From assembly GCA_964034945.1 (NCBI GenBank), contig OZ035960.1, positions 70,080,994 through 70,144,993 of the forward strand: DNA of 64,000 nucleotides, read 5' to 3'. Source of the DNA: Chrysopilus asiliformis. Taxonomy: Eukaryota; Arthropoda; Insecta; Diptera; Rhagionidae. Positions 22,226 through 33,480 of the stretch are shown here, piece by piece (position 1 is the first letter of the stretch; the number at the start of each line of letters is the position of its first letter). The notes below the pieces were generated by a model. That model had not been told where the DNA came from and made no database searches. It saw only the letters and a program-made list of their open reading frames with translations. A program made the position numbers and the translations under genes.

Positions 22226-24933
22226 TTCTCAAAATTTGTGGCATCGTCAATTGGGCCACATCTGTGATTATAATTTGAAAAGAGTACAAAACGCAACAAT
22301 TGGTGTTAATTGTACATCAAAAGCGACAGAAAAATGTGCTATTTATGTAAAAGGGAAACAAACACGCTTACCTTTTAAACATAATGGGAGTCGGGCAAAA
22401 AATTTACTCGATATTATACATTCGGATGTTTTCGGGCCGGTAAATACTGCCTCGGTATCAGGCTTTAAATACTTTGTAACTTTCACCGACGATTATAGCA
22501 GAAAAGTTTTCATTTATCCGTTAAAACAAAAATCACAGGTTTTTGAAACTTTTAAAACCTTCAAAGCTCTCGCCGAAAATCAATGCTCGAGACGAATCAA
22601 AGTTTTTAGATCTGATCAGGGTAAAGAATACTGCAACAAAAATTTTGAAGATTTTTTTCAAAATTCTGGAATCATTCATCAACAGAGTGCAGCGTACACA
22701 CATGAACAAAATGGTGTGTCTGAACGAATTAACAGAACGATAATGGAACGAGTTCGTTGCATGTTAAATGATTCAGGATTGGATGAGATGTTTTGGCTCG
22801 AAGCAGCTATGACGGGAGTTTATTTAATAAACCATGTTCCATGCAGGGATCATAAAGCACTTACACCTGAAGAAGTGTGGACACAAGTGAAACCAGACAT
22901 ATCACACTTACGAGTTTTCGGTTGCAAGGCAATGGTTCACGTGCCGAAAGAAAATCGAACTAAACTCAAGCCGAAATCGCAAGAATGCATCATGCTTGGT
23001 TACAGTAACAATTCCAAAGCGTATCGTCTTTATAATGCAAAAACAAAGAAAATAATTGTTAGACGAGATGTTGTTTTTATGGAGGCCACGAATAAGGTAA
23101 TTGACAAAAATGAGGGTCGTACTAATTCAATTCTTTTGCCAATAGACTCATCTGACCAACAATTATTGATAGATGCTGACGATGCAAGGGAAGAATCAGT
23201 TGGTGAATCGTCATCAAATGATACATCTGATACTTCGGAAGAATCTATTGTTTTCGTCGAGAATGGATTAAGCAGAGAAATTGAAGAAGAAGATTCAGCG
23301 AATGAGTATGAGGACACAATATCAGATCCAACATATGTTCCAAACTATTCTGATGAATCAATATCCGGTCACAATCTATGCGTAATCGTCGACGAATCTG
23401 ATGATCCCAAAAGCATCGACGAAATAAATAAACGAAATGATGTTCAAGCATGGAAGCAAGCAATGAAGGAAGAGTACGAGTCCTTGATCGCCAACCAAAC
23501 TTGGACTTTAGTTGAACAACCTAAAAATAAAAAACCAATTCAATGTAAATGGGTTTTTAAGACCAAAAAGGATTCAAATGATGAAATAGTTCGACACAAG
23601 GCACGACTGGTCATTAAAGGCTTCAACCAAGTACCAGGAGTCGACTATAATGAAACCTTCGCTCCAGTCGTTCGTTACACATCAATTCGGCTGTTACTCG
23701 CATTGGCTGCGAGATACAATTTGAACATTCAACACATGGACGCTGTAACTGCATTCCTGAATGGCAAATTGGCTGAAGATGTATACATGACCCAACCAGA
23801 GGGCTATCAAGATGGATCAAACCGGGTCTGCAAGCTCAAAAAGGCGATATATGGTTTAAAACAAGCGGGTCGCGTATGGAATGAGAAACTTAATTCTGTA
23901 CTAGTCACTTTTGGCCTAAAACGAAGTGAAACTGACCAATTATTATCGTGGAAAAGAAAATGCTGTTCGTCGCCATTTACGTAGACGACGTTTTCATACT
24001 TTCAAATGATGAAAAATTAGAAAAACATTTGAAATATGAATTATCAAAAACATTTAAGATGAAAGATCTTGGAGAGGCGTCATCAATTCTTGGACTCCGC
24101 ATTACCAGGGATAGGAAAATTGGTACAGTTGCTGTTGATCAGTCACAGTACATTCAAGAAACCCTGCGGCTATTTGGAATGAGTGACTGTAATCCATTAT
24201 CTACACCAATCGATTTAAATCAAAAAATTTCATCGAAAATGTGTCCCACGACGAAAGAGGAAAAACAACAGATGTCAAAAGTTCCATATATGAACCTAAT
24301 TGGAAAGCTGCTTTTTGCTGCACAAATCACAAGGCCCGATATTTGCTTCGCCGTCAACCTACTAAGTCGATATAGCACAAATCCAGGGAAGGCTCATTGG
24401 GCTGCTGCAAAGCGTATTTTACGATATCTCAAAGGAACCATGGATCGTAGTCTCGTCTTCAACAGGGAACCAAGTGATTTAAAAGGATTTTGTGATGCAG
24501 ACTGGGCAAGTGATCCAGATGAACGCAGATCTACTACTGGGTATGTATTTAAGATGCAAGGTGCCCCAATTTCCTGGGCAACAAAATGTCAAAAAACCGT
24601 GGCACTTTCATCCACCGAAGCAGAGTTCATGTCACTGGTAGCTGCCACTCAAGAATCCGTATGGCTAAAGAGACTTGAACAGGAGTTGCTTCCGGAGTCC
24701 AACAAGGAAACAACAATATATTGTGACAATAAAGGAGCGCTGCAAAAGGCTGTTAACACTCAGCTCGAACAAAACATATTGAAATCAAATCTGAATTCAT
24801 CCGTGAGAAAATCAACAGTGGACACATCAAACTGGAATATCTACCTAGTAACCAAATGTTGGCGGATATCTTAACCAAGGGGGTAGTTGGTGCGAAACAA
24901 ACCATCCTTACAAAACAATTTGGTCTGCTTTAA
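22212..24933 (+). pseudogene. Copia integrase, reverse transcriptase and RNase H (frameshifts)
   Basis: Integrase begins with LWHRQLGH. The zinc-binding HHCC motif is damaged: the CxxC pair reads CAIY at about 22337, with Tyr in place of the second Cys. The catalytic core has HSDVFGP (~22420), FRSDQGKEY (~22600) and HEQNGVSER (~22703). RT shows KWVFKTK, HMDAVTAFLNG and VCKLKKAIYGLKQA. A frameshift near 23945 precedes the catalytic YVDD (~23979). RNase H has CDADWASDP (~24492), SSTEAEF and IYCDNKGA. Another shift near 24770 moves to a third frame (LADILTKGV) that ends with TAA at 24931-24933. The element cannot make a functional polyprotein. Confidence 0.85.
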
Positions 24934-25067
24934 TTTAAACTATTAATGAATTAAAATGAATCACATGTATTGTTTCTTTCAAATTTAAACTTTGAATTTT
25001 TATATTGAATTCTTGTATTGAAATGTATTGAATTAAATTTTAACTATAATGTTTCATCCAGGGAAGG

Positions 25068-25232
25068 TGTTGTGATCGAGGAATGAAACACAGCTATTAG
25101 CTAATTTATAACTACTGGCAACACCGTTTTTTACTCTGTGTAATAGATGTCAAATAAATACTTCTTCTCGTTAGTGCATTCATCAAATTCAAATGTCTTT
25201 TATTTCACCGCTGCAGAATTAACTTTACAACA
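25068..25232 (+). repeat. Copia 3' LTR (165 bp)
   Basis: It follows the purine-rich CAGGGAAGG. It begins TGTTGTGATC and ends TTACAACA (TGTTG...CAACA inverted repeat), and AATAAA occurs at about 25153. The length suits small Copia LTRs. The edges are inferred without a 5' LTR. Confidence 0.6.
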
Positions 25233-25321
25233 CAGCCAATAAAAAAATCGTTTTTTCTGTCATTAAAGGTAAACAATTCCACGAAGACACAATATTTGAT
25301 GAGTTTTCCATAAATACTATA

Positions 25322-25895
25322 AAACATAACAAAAGCTATAATTGCCAATCTGGCAATCATTGGAGACCCGTATGGTGATATTCGTATCAAAATTCGAACA
25401 GTTATACCAAAATTCCAATTTGAACTCAAACTTTCCAAAAAGATTTTTTAAAATTTATTCCAATCGGATTTTGATGTATGGGAGTTTTATGTAGAATCAT
25501 ATCCTAAATAACTTTTGTTCTTGGACTTTTTTGATAAGATGCACCGTTTTTGAGGTATTCGCAAAAAACGTTTTCGTTCGTATGAGGGGTACCCCCCCTA
25601 ATGGTCCATTTTTGCCCATTAACGAACTTAGCCTTGCATTTTACGAAAAACTAATCCGCGCAAAATTTCAAGTCTCTAGCTCAATCCGTGCGCCCGCAAT
25701 CCGCGCCACAGACAGACAGACGGACAGACAGACAGACAGACGGACAGACAGACGGACGGACATGCAAAAATCAAATATTTTTATCATTCTAAACACACTG
25801 GTGTAATTTATTTTTTTGTGCGATGACGGGATCTTGGCGTTACAAACGGTAAGGCAAAGTTAATATACCCTTTGGTTTCACCATACGGGTATAAA
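25322..25895 (+). repeat. Dispersed repeat B, copy 3 (full length)
   Basis: Near-full match to 19850-20414, with the GACA/GACG microsatellite at 25710-25760 and the same GGGTATAAAA end. Confidence 0.85.
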
Positions 25896-28026
25896 AATCT
25901 GGTTATTGCAGCTTTTTTCCTCGTCCTCCATGCAATGCAACTTTTTCTACAATTTTCTCCAAAACGGAGAATTTAATCGAAAACCTGTGATGTAAAAAAC
26001 GTTCAGAATACAATTTTACACAACTAGTCTATACATAAAAAAAATTGTTGGAGACCTCCCCAACACTGGTTTTTCGAGTTTTAAACGCAACACACGAGTT
26101 AAGAAGTCGTAAGAGGACATCGGCGAGGTCCTCTTATATTAAAAGGTTTTTGAGGTTAAAACCGTCTGCTAACTTTTCCCCAGAATATGAAAACCGTTTA
26201 CAAAAATTCACCACGAAAGTGGTTGACATCTCTTAACTATTATCAGGAATACCAATTTCTATTAAATTTCCTCTAAAGTCCAGTTAGCAGTTAAGAGGCT
26301 CTTATCTATTATCCAGAATTGAGGGGTTAGTCTTGCATTTCGTAAAATCTCTACGTCATTCGAATGTTCTACTGATTTCATACTCCCGCCATCCCTTGAG
26401 TGTGTCCAAAAAACGGACCGTCAAAACCCTGGGCAGACTCTGTTGTTTTAGACTTCGAATGATCATGAAGAGTCAGTCCTTACCGAAATCGTAGCGGCGC
26501 AATAAAATAAAGTCCCCTTATTTTTCTAACGCGGTCCAAAATAATAAAAAAATTCTAAAATAACGAAGTTAAACATATAAGGTTACTTTTGCTAATGTTA
26601 ATGTAAAAGCGCCGTGTTATATTTACAGGGGTTATAAACATTACTTACATTTGACTATTTTTCTGCAAATCTGTAGGTCTTCGAATTGTAGAACGATTAG
26701 CTTTGCGAGCAATACGTATATCTGTCTCCCAAAATCTAAAAAAAGTATTAATTTTGTTAGATAATGTTTGCAGGACTTATTCGAACGGTTTTTAATTATA
26801 ACAGGTTATCACCTGATTTTATATTTATTCTGTACGAAAGACCGATAGTTGGTCAAATAATATCGTACTATATGCAAATCTAAATAAACCAGTATATCCC
26901 TAGCCGTCGACGAAATTTTAATTAATCAATTTTTGTGTGCTTTTACGTTATATGATTTATGGTTTTAAGAATTTATGGAATTTGGTACCGAAAACTTTAA
27001 GTGAGTTTTTCGAACCTGCAGTAGGACTCTTGGCAATTATAGCTATCCACAACGATGTCGTTATCCATAAAACGAATAAGAGCTTTTACGTTTGTGGTAG
27101 TTGTATAAAATGGCATTGTATTTGTTTCTCGCTGTCAACTTTCCAATAAAATTACCCTCGACTATGACTCCGCAACACTGATCCTTCCAAAACGAATTTT
27201 CATAACGACTGCTCTCGTACCAGTCGATAAACACTAATGTTTGAGTTTCGTCCACTTAAGAATGTTGTTTAATTGTTGTCGCGTTGGCAAAAACGAAATA
27301 AAATGTTGAATGCGTCCCTTAATTGTCTAAACATTACTCGCATTAGCCTTTTCCTTAAAAAAAATGAAATTAAATTCGCCTTTACTTTGTGATCAAGTTG
27401 AAAGTTTCAAACCGCTGATGAAAAGAGATCTTTCACGCACAGCGAAATGAAAATTACTCTTGCTTGTGGAAGCCAAAAGCGGAAACCGGTTGTAGTACCG
27501 AAAGAGGGAGGGAAACACATGTTGGCAGCAAGAAAGCGCAATAAAATTGAATTGAATCGAAATTGCTGACAGTAACCTCAACCACTTGTGTTTATTTCTG
27601 TGACATTTTTTTGTTGTGATTGTTAAAACTTTTTCCAAAAAACGTAAAACCTTTTCATTTGGCTAATCCGGGAAAATTCTAAAACGATTTTCGGAAACTT
27701 TTCTATTTTGTTTTTCAAAGGAAAAGTGTGCGGAAATCCATCTAGAATTGCATAAAAAACTGCCGGCTGGCCGCCCGACTGATATAAATACTTTTCACAG
27801 TTAAATATTACACTTTTTCGAAAGAAAATTGTTATTTGTTTACTTTTTAAAATATCTCGAATTTAAAACAAATTTTAAATTTGCCGCTACTGTCAAAATT
27901 GTATTTAAATTTTCGCCGCCAGAGGGAAAATTAACCGCCTGTATAAAATAATACCCCTAGCGAACTTTCCAGATCGTTATTTATCGAATTTGCCAAGAAT
28001 CCTACTGCTGATAGTCAATCGAATAG

Positions 28027-28200
28027 GTCTCTGAGACTGACAATCAAGAAGAAGGTGGTTTAGATGATGAAATTAATCGACTACGTGCAATTCTGGAAAA
28101 GAAGCAAGAGATCGTCAAGAAGTATCAGCAGGTCTACAACACCAACAATTCTTTCCAAAGATGTGGAAGGATCCATACCCTGCTTCAGCGGAGACCATAA
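28027..28200 (+). CDS. Short coiled-coil-like ORF, possible exon
   Basis: A 57-codon open stretch runs from just after a TAG (28024) to a TAA (28198-28200), with no ATG at its start. It reads ETDNQEEGGLDDEINRLRAI and on through LEKKQEIVKKYQQVYN, an acidic then amphipathic helix that looks protein-like. TATAAAAT lies about 90 bp upstream (~27940). It could be an exon of an unknown gene or the start of a retroelement Gag. Not recognised; low confidence. Confidence 0.25.
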   Translation, partial: VSETDNQEEGGLDDEINRLRAILEKKQEIVKKYQQVYNTNNSFQRCGRIHTLLQRRP

Positions 28201-28381
28201 TAGAAAACTGTATGGCAGCCACAGGGAAATAATAAAAATAATTTTGGTCAAATCAGTTTTAATTTCATTGAAAACAAACTTTTTCCCTCAACCTCCCCAT
28301 TCCGATTTCAGTAGTAGCTCTATAATCAAAATTCCGCATGATAGTTGAAGAAATTTCCTGAATTTAAGTTCTTACTTTCAC

Positions 28382-28625
28382 CTGAAAATAAAAACAATAT
28401 TCAACAAAATAAAATGTAAAAATTTACCCTTTTCCGGTGGTCCTGTGGGATAATGTGTAATTCGCGAAGTGTTGAAAGAAAGACAGACGGTCGCGAAGCG
28501 CCGACTCCTGTAGGATGAAAGTAGATCCCATTCCAGCGTCTAAAAAGAAAATAATAATAAATAAAGTTACTCAAATTAAACAAAAAAATAAAATTAATAA
28601 CGAAACAACAAAATAAATACTTACG
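28382..28625 (-). other. Possible two-intron gene fragment on minus strand
   Basis: On the minus strand, CGATC|GTAAGT at 28625/28624 and TTTTTAG before 28539 bound an 85-bp intron. Exon 28428-28539 follows. A donor GTAAAT at 28427 and acceptor TTTTCAG ending at 28382 bound a 46-bp intron. The 112-bp exon is open in all three frames, and no extended reading frame joins cleanly on both sides. Splice signals alone support it. Confidence 0.2.
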
Positions 28626-29432
28626 ATCGACACGCAGAATAACAAACTCTTATGTTTACTTTAGTTAGACAATGACAATTAGGAGCTTTTCAACAGTAGT
28701 TTCCTCCTTGGTGGAGAAAAAAAATTTCGTCAAATTCTGGTCGATAATGAAGTGCGATCTCGGTGAATTAAAATAGCAAATAAATAACAATTTAATGACT
28801 GTGAAAATGTTAAATACTTTTTATATTTTCTACTCAATAAAAAAAATGTTGAAGGAAATATATTTAATCGATGTAATCTTACTAAAAATCAAGTTTCAAA
28901 AATTTCAGAGATCTTTCAAACTTTTGCGTAAATACGAAAAGCTGGAAGCACTCTCTTTCTGGTCTAGGTTTTCATTACGTAAAGACGCAAAATAAATTTT
29001 TCACCGTCGAGAGAAATAAAAGTTTTAAGGAAATTTTAATGTGGTTACGTTTTTCATAAATTATCTAAACGGTGTTTTAAAGTGAATAAAGTGAGTGTAA
29101 AACTTTGTCTCGAGGGAAGCTAACCTCAAATCTATAAAAATCAAGGCCGATTCCGAGGCGAAAGCTCTACAAAGATTTTGCAATTCGCCAAGAATTCTGT
29201 GTTCTTCCATCGAACAATTTTTGGAAACTACTGTAAGTTGATCAATTTTGATTTATACTGTTTTACCACCGACGGAACGGAGATGGTATATGCGTTTGGC
29301 TCGAAGTTTGTGCTTCCTTAACTCATAACTTTTGAACCACTCAACCGAGGATTTTTTTTATTCAGGACTTTTACAATTTTTTAGGGTTTTTCTTTAGTTG
29401 GGGGTTTTTCAAAATTTTTGTTTTGTTTTTTT

Positions 29433-29703
29433 TGACGTGGATACGTCTTGGATTTTGGTTATGGGGGTACAAATTAGAAAATCGGCTTGCTGCCATGATA
29501 ACAAATTTGCAATCGATGATACTCGATAGTTTGTGGTGACATCCGAACAGAAACTGTGCTATAAGATCCGGCCTACATTAAAGCATTGTTTAGGGTATTT
29601 TGTTTTGTTAAACTATGTTCAATTATCTTTTTAAGAATCAAAATCTAAATTTTCACTGCCGCTGTTATGCTGTGTTTGCTGCTTGTAGTACAGATTTCAC
29701 ATT
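29433..29703 (-). repeat. Repeat family C, copy 2, first piece
   Basis: On the plus strand it starts TGACGTGGATACGTCTTGG, the reverse of the right edge at 48100, and matches 47830-48100 closely. It is interrupted at 29704 by a TA-flanked Tc1 element and resumes at 31333. Confidence 0.8.
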
Positions 29704-29984
29704 TACAGTGAGTGTAAAAAGTCAGCGTACAGTGACGATTTTTGAATAAAATACTAAATTTAGCAAACACTGTATTTATGTTTCAAATTCTGGTTACAAG
29801 ATTTTGTTGCTTGGACAATTCTTTACAGATCTGTAAAAAAAAAATTAAAAAAATAATAATTTATTACTTAAATTTATTACTTTAACTAAAAATATGCTTT
29901 TTTAAGAGCGCAAAAAGTCACCGTACAGCTATTAAAACAACCAATAAATATGGGCTAATTTACCGTTAGTATTTGGTTGGGTAT

Positions 29985-30515
29985 CCATTAGATCGAATTA
30001 CTGCTTGAAGTTGCCTGGGCATCGATTCTACCAACTTCCGGGGTTATTTTTGCCCAATTCTTCTTGCAACACCGCCTTAAGCGTTTTCTCGCTAGTAATA
30101 GTGTGGCTGCGGATTTTCTTGTCAAGCAAGTCCCAAAAATGTTCGAGGGGGTTTATATCAAGAGAATGGGCTGGCGTTTAGAAATATTTGGGAGTGTTGT
30201 AGAGCAGCCATAAGCGTATATTGAATGATCTATTCTTCAAATCGTGATCCTGCATAAACGCACACGTGTCCTTAGTCCCATTTCTTCAGCGCTAGCATGT
30301 AAATTTTGTTTTTATTTGTCAATATACACATACTGGTCCATAACCTCATCAATAAAATGCAGCCTACCCACCCCCTGCCCCGCTCATGCCGTCCCATACC
30401 CTGACTCCATACTTGAGGTTTTCCTTTTGAAACTCCATATTCTTTTTACGCCACAAAATTGGCCTTTCTGCTGATTGGAAAATGTTAAATTTACTCTCGT
30501 CAGTAATATTTACTA
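29985..30515 (-). pseudogene. Tc1 transposase C-terminal half (left arm)
   Basis: Read on the minus strand it encodes the same degraded C-terminal transposase as the right arm. That includes a segment for DLLDKKIRSHT and the final ... IPNQ region corresponding to the family ending GYPTKY. Stops and shifts are frequent. Small differences from the right arm show independent mutation after duplication. Confidence 0.6.
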
Positions 30516-30524
30516 TTTACTGAC

Positions 30525-31085
30525 TAATATTTACTGACGAGAGTAAATTTAACATTTTCCAATCAGAAGAAAGGCCAATTTTGTGGCGTAAAAAGAATAT
30601 GGAGTTTCAAAAGGAAAACCTAAAGTATGGAGTCAGGGTATGGGACGGCATGAGCGGGGCGGGGGGTGGGTAGGCTGCATTTTATTGATGAGGTTATGGA
30701 CCAGTATGTGTATATTGACAAATAAAAATAAAATTTACATGCTAGCGCTGAAGAAATGGGACTAAGGACACGTGTGCGTTTATGCAGGATCACGATTTGA
30801 AGAATAGATCACTCAATATACGCTTATGGCTGCTCTACAACACTCCCAAATATTTCTAAACGCCAGCCCATTCTCTTGATATAAACCCCCTCGAACATTT
30901 TTGGGACTTGCTTGACAAGAAAATCCGCAGCCACACTATTACTAGCGAGAAAACGCTTAAGGCGGTCTTGCAAGAAGAATTGGGCAAAAATAACCCCGGA
31001 AGTTGGTAAAATCGATGCCCAGGCAACTTCAAGCAGTAATTCGATCTAATGGATACCCAACCAAATACTAACGGTAAATTAGCCC
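30525..31085 (+). pseudogene. Tc1 transposase C-terminal half (right arm)
   Basis: The degraded frame is recognisable as the catalytic C-terminal part of a Tc1-type DDE transposase: DESKFNIF (with the second catalytic Asp), RVWDGMSGAG, MQDHDLKNRSLN (the QDN.PKH region, altered), SLDINPLEHFWDLLDKKIRS (the region of the third acidic residue), SEKTLKAVLQEELGK and NRCPGNFKQ. Several stops interrupt it. The N-terminal DNA-binding domain is absent, replaced by the inverted partner. Confidence 0.7.
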
Positions 31086-31334
31086 ATATTTATTGGTTGT
31101 TTTAATAGCTGTACGGCGACTTTTTGCGCTCTTAAAAAAGCATATTTTTAGTTAAAGTAATAAATTTAAGTAATAAATAATTATTTTTTTAATTTTTTTT
31201 TCTACAGATCTGTAAAGAATTGTCCAGGCAACAAAATCTTGTAACCAGAATTTGAAACATAAATACAGTGTTTGCTAAATTTAGTATTTTATTCAAAAAT
31301 CGTCACTGTACGCTGACTTTTTACACTCACTGTA

Positions 31335-31500
31335 TACTCTTTTTATGCTTCTCCTTTATGTGCATTGAATCTGATGTATTGAATGTCATGTGTCATGTAA
31401 AAATGAATGAAAGCCTCGAGCGATGGCTGTTGGTTATAATGATGCACACACATATATAAGTATGTATTTCATTTGTAAGAGAGCGATATTTCGCTCCCAG
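31335..31500 (-). repeat. Repeat family C, copy 2, second piece
   Basis: It continues the family C sequence (matching the reverse of 47525-47820). It ends GCTCCCAG at 31500, where the THAP-coding element is inserted. Confidence 0.75.
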
Positions 31501-31696
31501 GGCCTATGTTACACACAGCAACTTTAAGCGGCGACTTTTCTTAAGTATTGGCTGGGTGCGAACTACCTGGTGGGGGAATCAAAATCGATCGCAGCGCACG
31601 AAGGGCTAAAATTGACAACTTCAGGCGAGAAATTGTCGCTGTCAGTGAAACTTGGTAAAATCTGGTTATTCGCATATTTTTAAAAGGAAAATTAAA

Positions 31697-31833
31697 ATGG
31701 GTTACGGAACGTGTTGTGTAGTGAATTGTAAGAACAATGGACTGAACAAGAACTACAAATTCTACAGATTTCCAAGAGCGAGTTGGAAATTAGATCAACG
31801 AAACAAATGGATAGCTGCTGTAAAGAGGAAAAA
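31697..31833 (+). CDS. THAP-domain exon of the transposon
   Basis: The first ATG of the THAP fold is at 31697 (MGYGTCCVVNCKNNG). Further family features follow: a KFYRFPR motif and LDQRNKWIAAVKRKK, which carries the conserved Trp. This is the N-terminal half of a THAP zinc finger (C2CH); the distal Cys and His would lie in a following exon. A splice donor GTAAGC at 31834 directly follows the coding part, so the fragment looks like a true first exon. The frame is open 45 bp further upstream. THAP domains bind DNA and recur in transposases. Downstream exons were not identified, so the element is probably non-autonomous. Confidence 0.65.
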
Positions 31834-32055
31834 GTAAGCCAACCTATGAAATGAAATTTTCACATTCTGGGAAGTAACACGGCGAATAATTCGAGCTTTA
31901 ATTGTGGTGATGTTAGGATCATTTTGTCGCACTTCTTCCACTTCTCGTACATGTTCAGCCAGAACCAAATTTTTTCCCTTTATTGGAGTCTGAGGTTGAA
32001 AGGCGATGTCGTGTGTGACAGCTTGAAAGCCGGTTCTGATAACTAATAAACTCAT
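31795..32055 (-). CDS. Uncharacterised minus-strand ORF inside the THAP element
   Basis: An 86-codon ORF with ATG at 32055 includes LAEHVREVEEVRQNDPN and TTIKARIIRRVTSQNVK, which looks protein-like. It is weakly reminiscent of the stretch before SWIM zinc fingers in YqaJ-type proteins, but no SWIM motif follows. It overlaps the THAP exon only at its 3' end. Not firmly identified. Confidence 0.2.
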   Translation of the reverse strand: MSLLVIRTGFQAVTHDIAFQPQTPIKGKNLVLAEHVREVEEVRQNDPNITTIKARIIRRVTSQNVKISFHRLAYFFLFTAAIHLFR

Positions 32056-32633
32056 ATTTCCTAAAAATCTAAAAAAAACGTTTAATAATTATCAACACCA
32101 GACTTGTAAAAGCTTTTAGAATTTGTTGAATTTTATTCACTTGCGGTTTACATACCGATTTCTTCTCACATCTTGTTTCGAAATTATTTATTTGTTTGAT
32201 TCTCGTTCGGTCATTCAAATGTCAAAAATTCCGCCCTAGTTGCAACCACTAGATGGCGTTGCCATCACGCACCCTGCCAATAGGCGCAAGAAGTGAGGGA
32301 AGCGGTGGCTAATGTCGCCAGTTCCGAAAGTAGGAACAAGGCGACAAAATACGCACACAAGCACAAAATCACAAAGAACGGGTTCGTTCTTCAAACAACT
32401 TCACACACACATGAAACACTCACTGTGTAATATACAGAAGTTTCCGGCAACTTGTCTCCGCGTGTAGCACAAACGAGCAACTTTTTGTATCGTGTATCGG
32501 TTTAAAGTTGCCGTGTGTAACATAGGCCCAGCATTAAAGTTCTGTTCAGGGTTGTGACTTCTGATTTTTGAAATCGTAGTAAATCGGCCGAAAAATAGTA
32601 GTAGAATCGATGAAATAGTAGTAAATCATTATA

Positions 32634-32988
32634 CAGCCATGTTCAAAAGTGTTAGGCACCATTTCAAAATCAATTTTTTCCTGTTTACGTGTGTATAATA
32701 TGATAGTGAAACAATGTGATTTTAAGAATATCAAAATTTATTTATCTGACTAATATTAGGTGGGCCCACCCCTAGCCCTTATTACAGCAGCGAGTCTTTT
32801 CGGCATTGTCGCTACAAGCCTATTTTCGTGTTGTCACTTATAAAATCCCATTCCTCCTGAATAGCCCTTTTCTGATGTTATTTTTGTGTTTCCGGATATT
32901 TTTCTTCAAAATACTCCACAAATGCTCTATCAAAATCTATGATTTCTTTGTAAAAAATGGGGGTGCCTAACACTTTTGAACATGGCTG
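32634..32988 (-). mobile_element. Internally deleted Tc1-like element (355 bp)
   Basis: Exact inverted ends CAGCCATGTTCAAAAGTGTT (continuing AGGCACC) are flanked by TA. On the minus strand one frame reads RAIQEEWDF and another LVATMPKRLAAVIRARGGPT followed by a stop, the C-terminal end of a Tc1 transposase. The rest of the gene is deleted. Confidence 0.8.
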
Positions 32989-32990
32989 TA

Positions 32991-33295
32991 TAATAATGTG
33001 TTTCAAAATGTCATAAATTTTCAATTGTCTAAATACGAGTAACACTTTGGGGGAGACCGCATAAACCAAGTTTAGTTTTGTTCTGGTTTTTTTTTGTTGG
33101 TGAAATTTACACCTCACATTTCTATTTTGTTCGATTTGTAAAAAAAATGTTATGCATAATTTCGTTTACTACTGGGCCCTACGTATTTGAATCGTTAATC
33201 GAGTTAAATATTACGAAAAGAATTTACGCGGCATTCGTGACGGTGAAAATTTTTCCATGTTATCTTCTTTTTGAATCATCAGAAAAAAAAATTAA
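32991..33295. other. AT-rich DNA without recognised features
   Basis: No gene or repeat end seen between the small Tc1 derivative and the Helitron-type array. Confidence 0.5.
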
Positions 33296-33480
33296 TCCTA
33301 TAATATAATACGAGGAATGTTTGTCTGTCTGTCTGTCTGTCTGTCTGCACAAACGATCTCGAAAACCCGCCTAACGATTTTCACGCAACTTGGTGGTTAG
33401 GGATTTTCGGGGACAAGAAATCGATCTAGATAGGTCTCACCCCTGAGAAAATTCCCCTTCGATACCCCTCGCCTGTTATC
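33296..33480 (+). repeat. 5' block 1 of the Helitron-like array
   Basis: TCCTATAATATAATACGAGG, a GTCT microsatellite, then CACAAACGATCTCGAAAACC and CAAGAAATCGATCTAGATAG. Confidence 0.8.

Larger units (their letters stand above)
21168..25232 (+). mobile_element. Copia-type LTR retrotransposon, decayed, no 5' LTR found
   Basis: Gag, CCHC knuckle, protease, integrase, RT and RNase H occur in Ty1/Copia order, followed by a 165-bp 3' LTR. A 127-bp MITE ends only 21 bp upstream of gag, and no LTR copy or primer-binding site is visible there. Confidence 0.85.
25896..29432. other. Low-repeat region, no recognised gene
   Basis: About 3.5 kb in which I find no transposon ends and no protein family. 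Small candidate exons are listed separately. This is the best place in the window for host DNA. Confidence 0.5.
29706..31332. mobile_element. Palindromic Tc1-like transposon
   Basis: Ends CAGTGAGTGTAAAAAGTC are mirrored exactly and flanked by TA (29704-29705, 31333-31334). The uninterrupted family C copy at 43671 shows the single TA. The two ~800-bp halves are near-complete inverted copies of the same 3' half of a Tc1 element, meeting near 30519. Confidence 0.85.
31501..32528. mobile_element. DNA transposon with THAP exon, CAG target duplication
   Basis: The terminal repeat GGCCTATGTTACACAC extends to ~27 bp with one mismatch. CAG is duplicated (31498-31500, 32529-32531). The uninterrupted family C sequence near 47505-47525 (inverse) confirms the empty site CCCAGCATT. 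A 3-bp CWG duplication and GGCC ends suggest PIF/Harbinger, although THAP domains are better known from P-element and Kolobok transposases. Confidence 0.75.

Noticed and set aside
30244..30474. 76-codon ORF in the left Tc1 arm
   Set aside because: Antisense to the degraded transposase.
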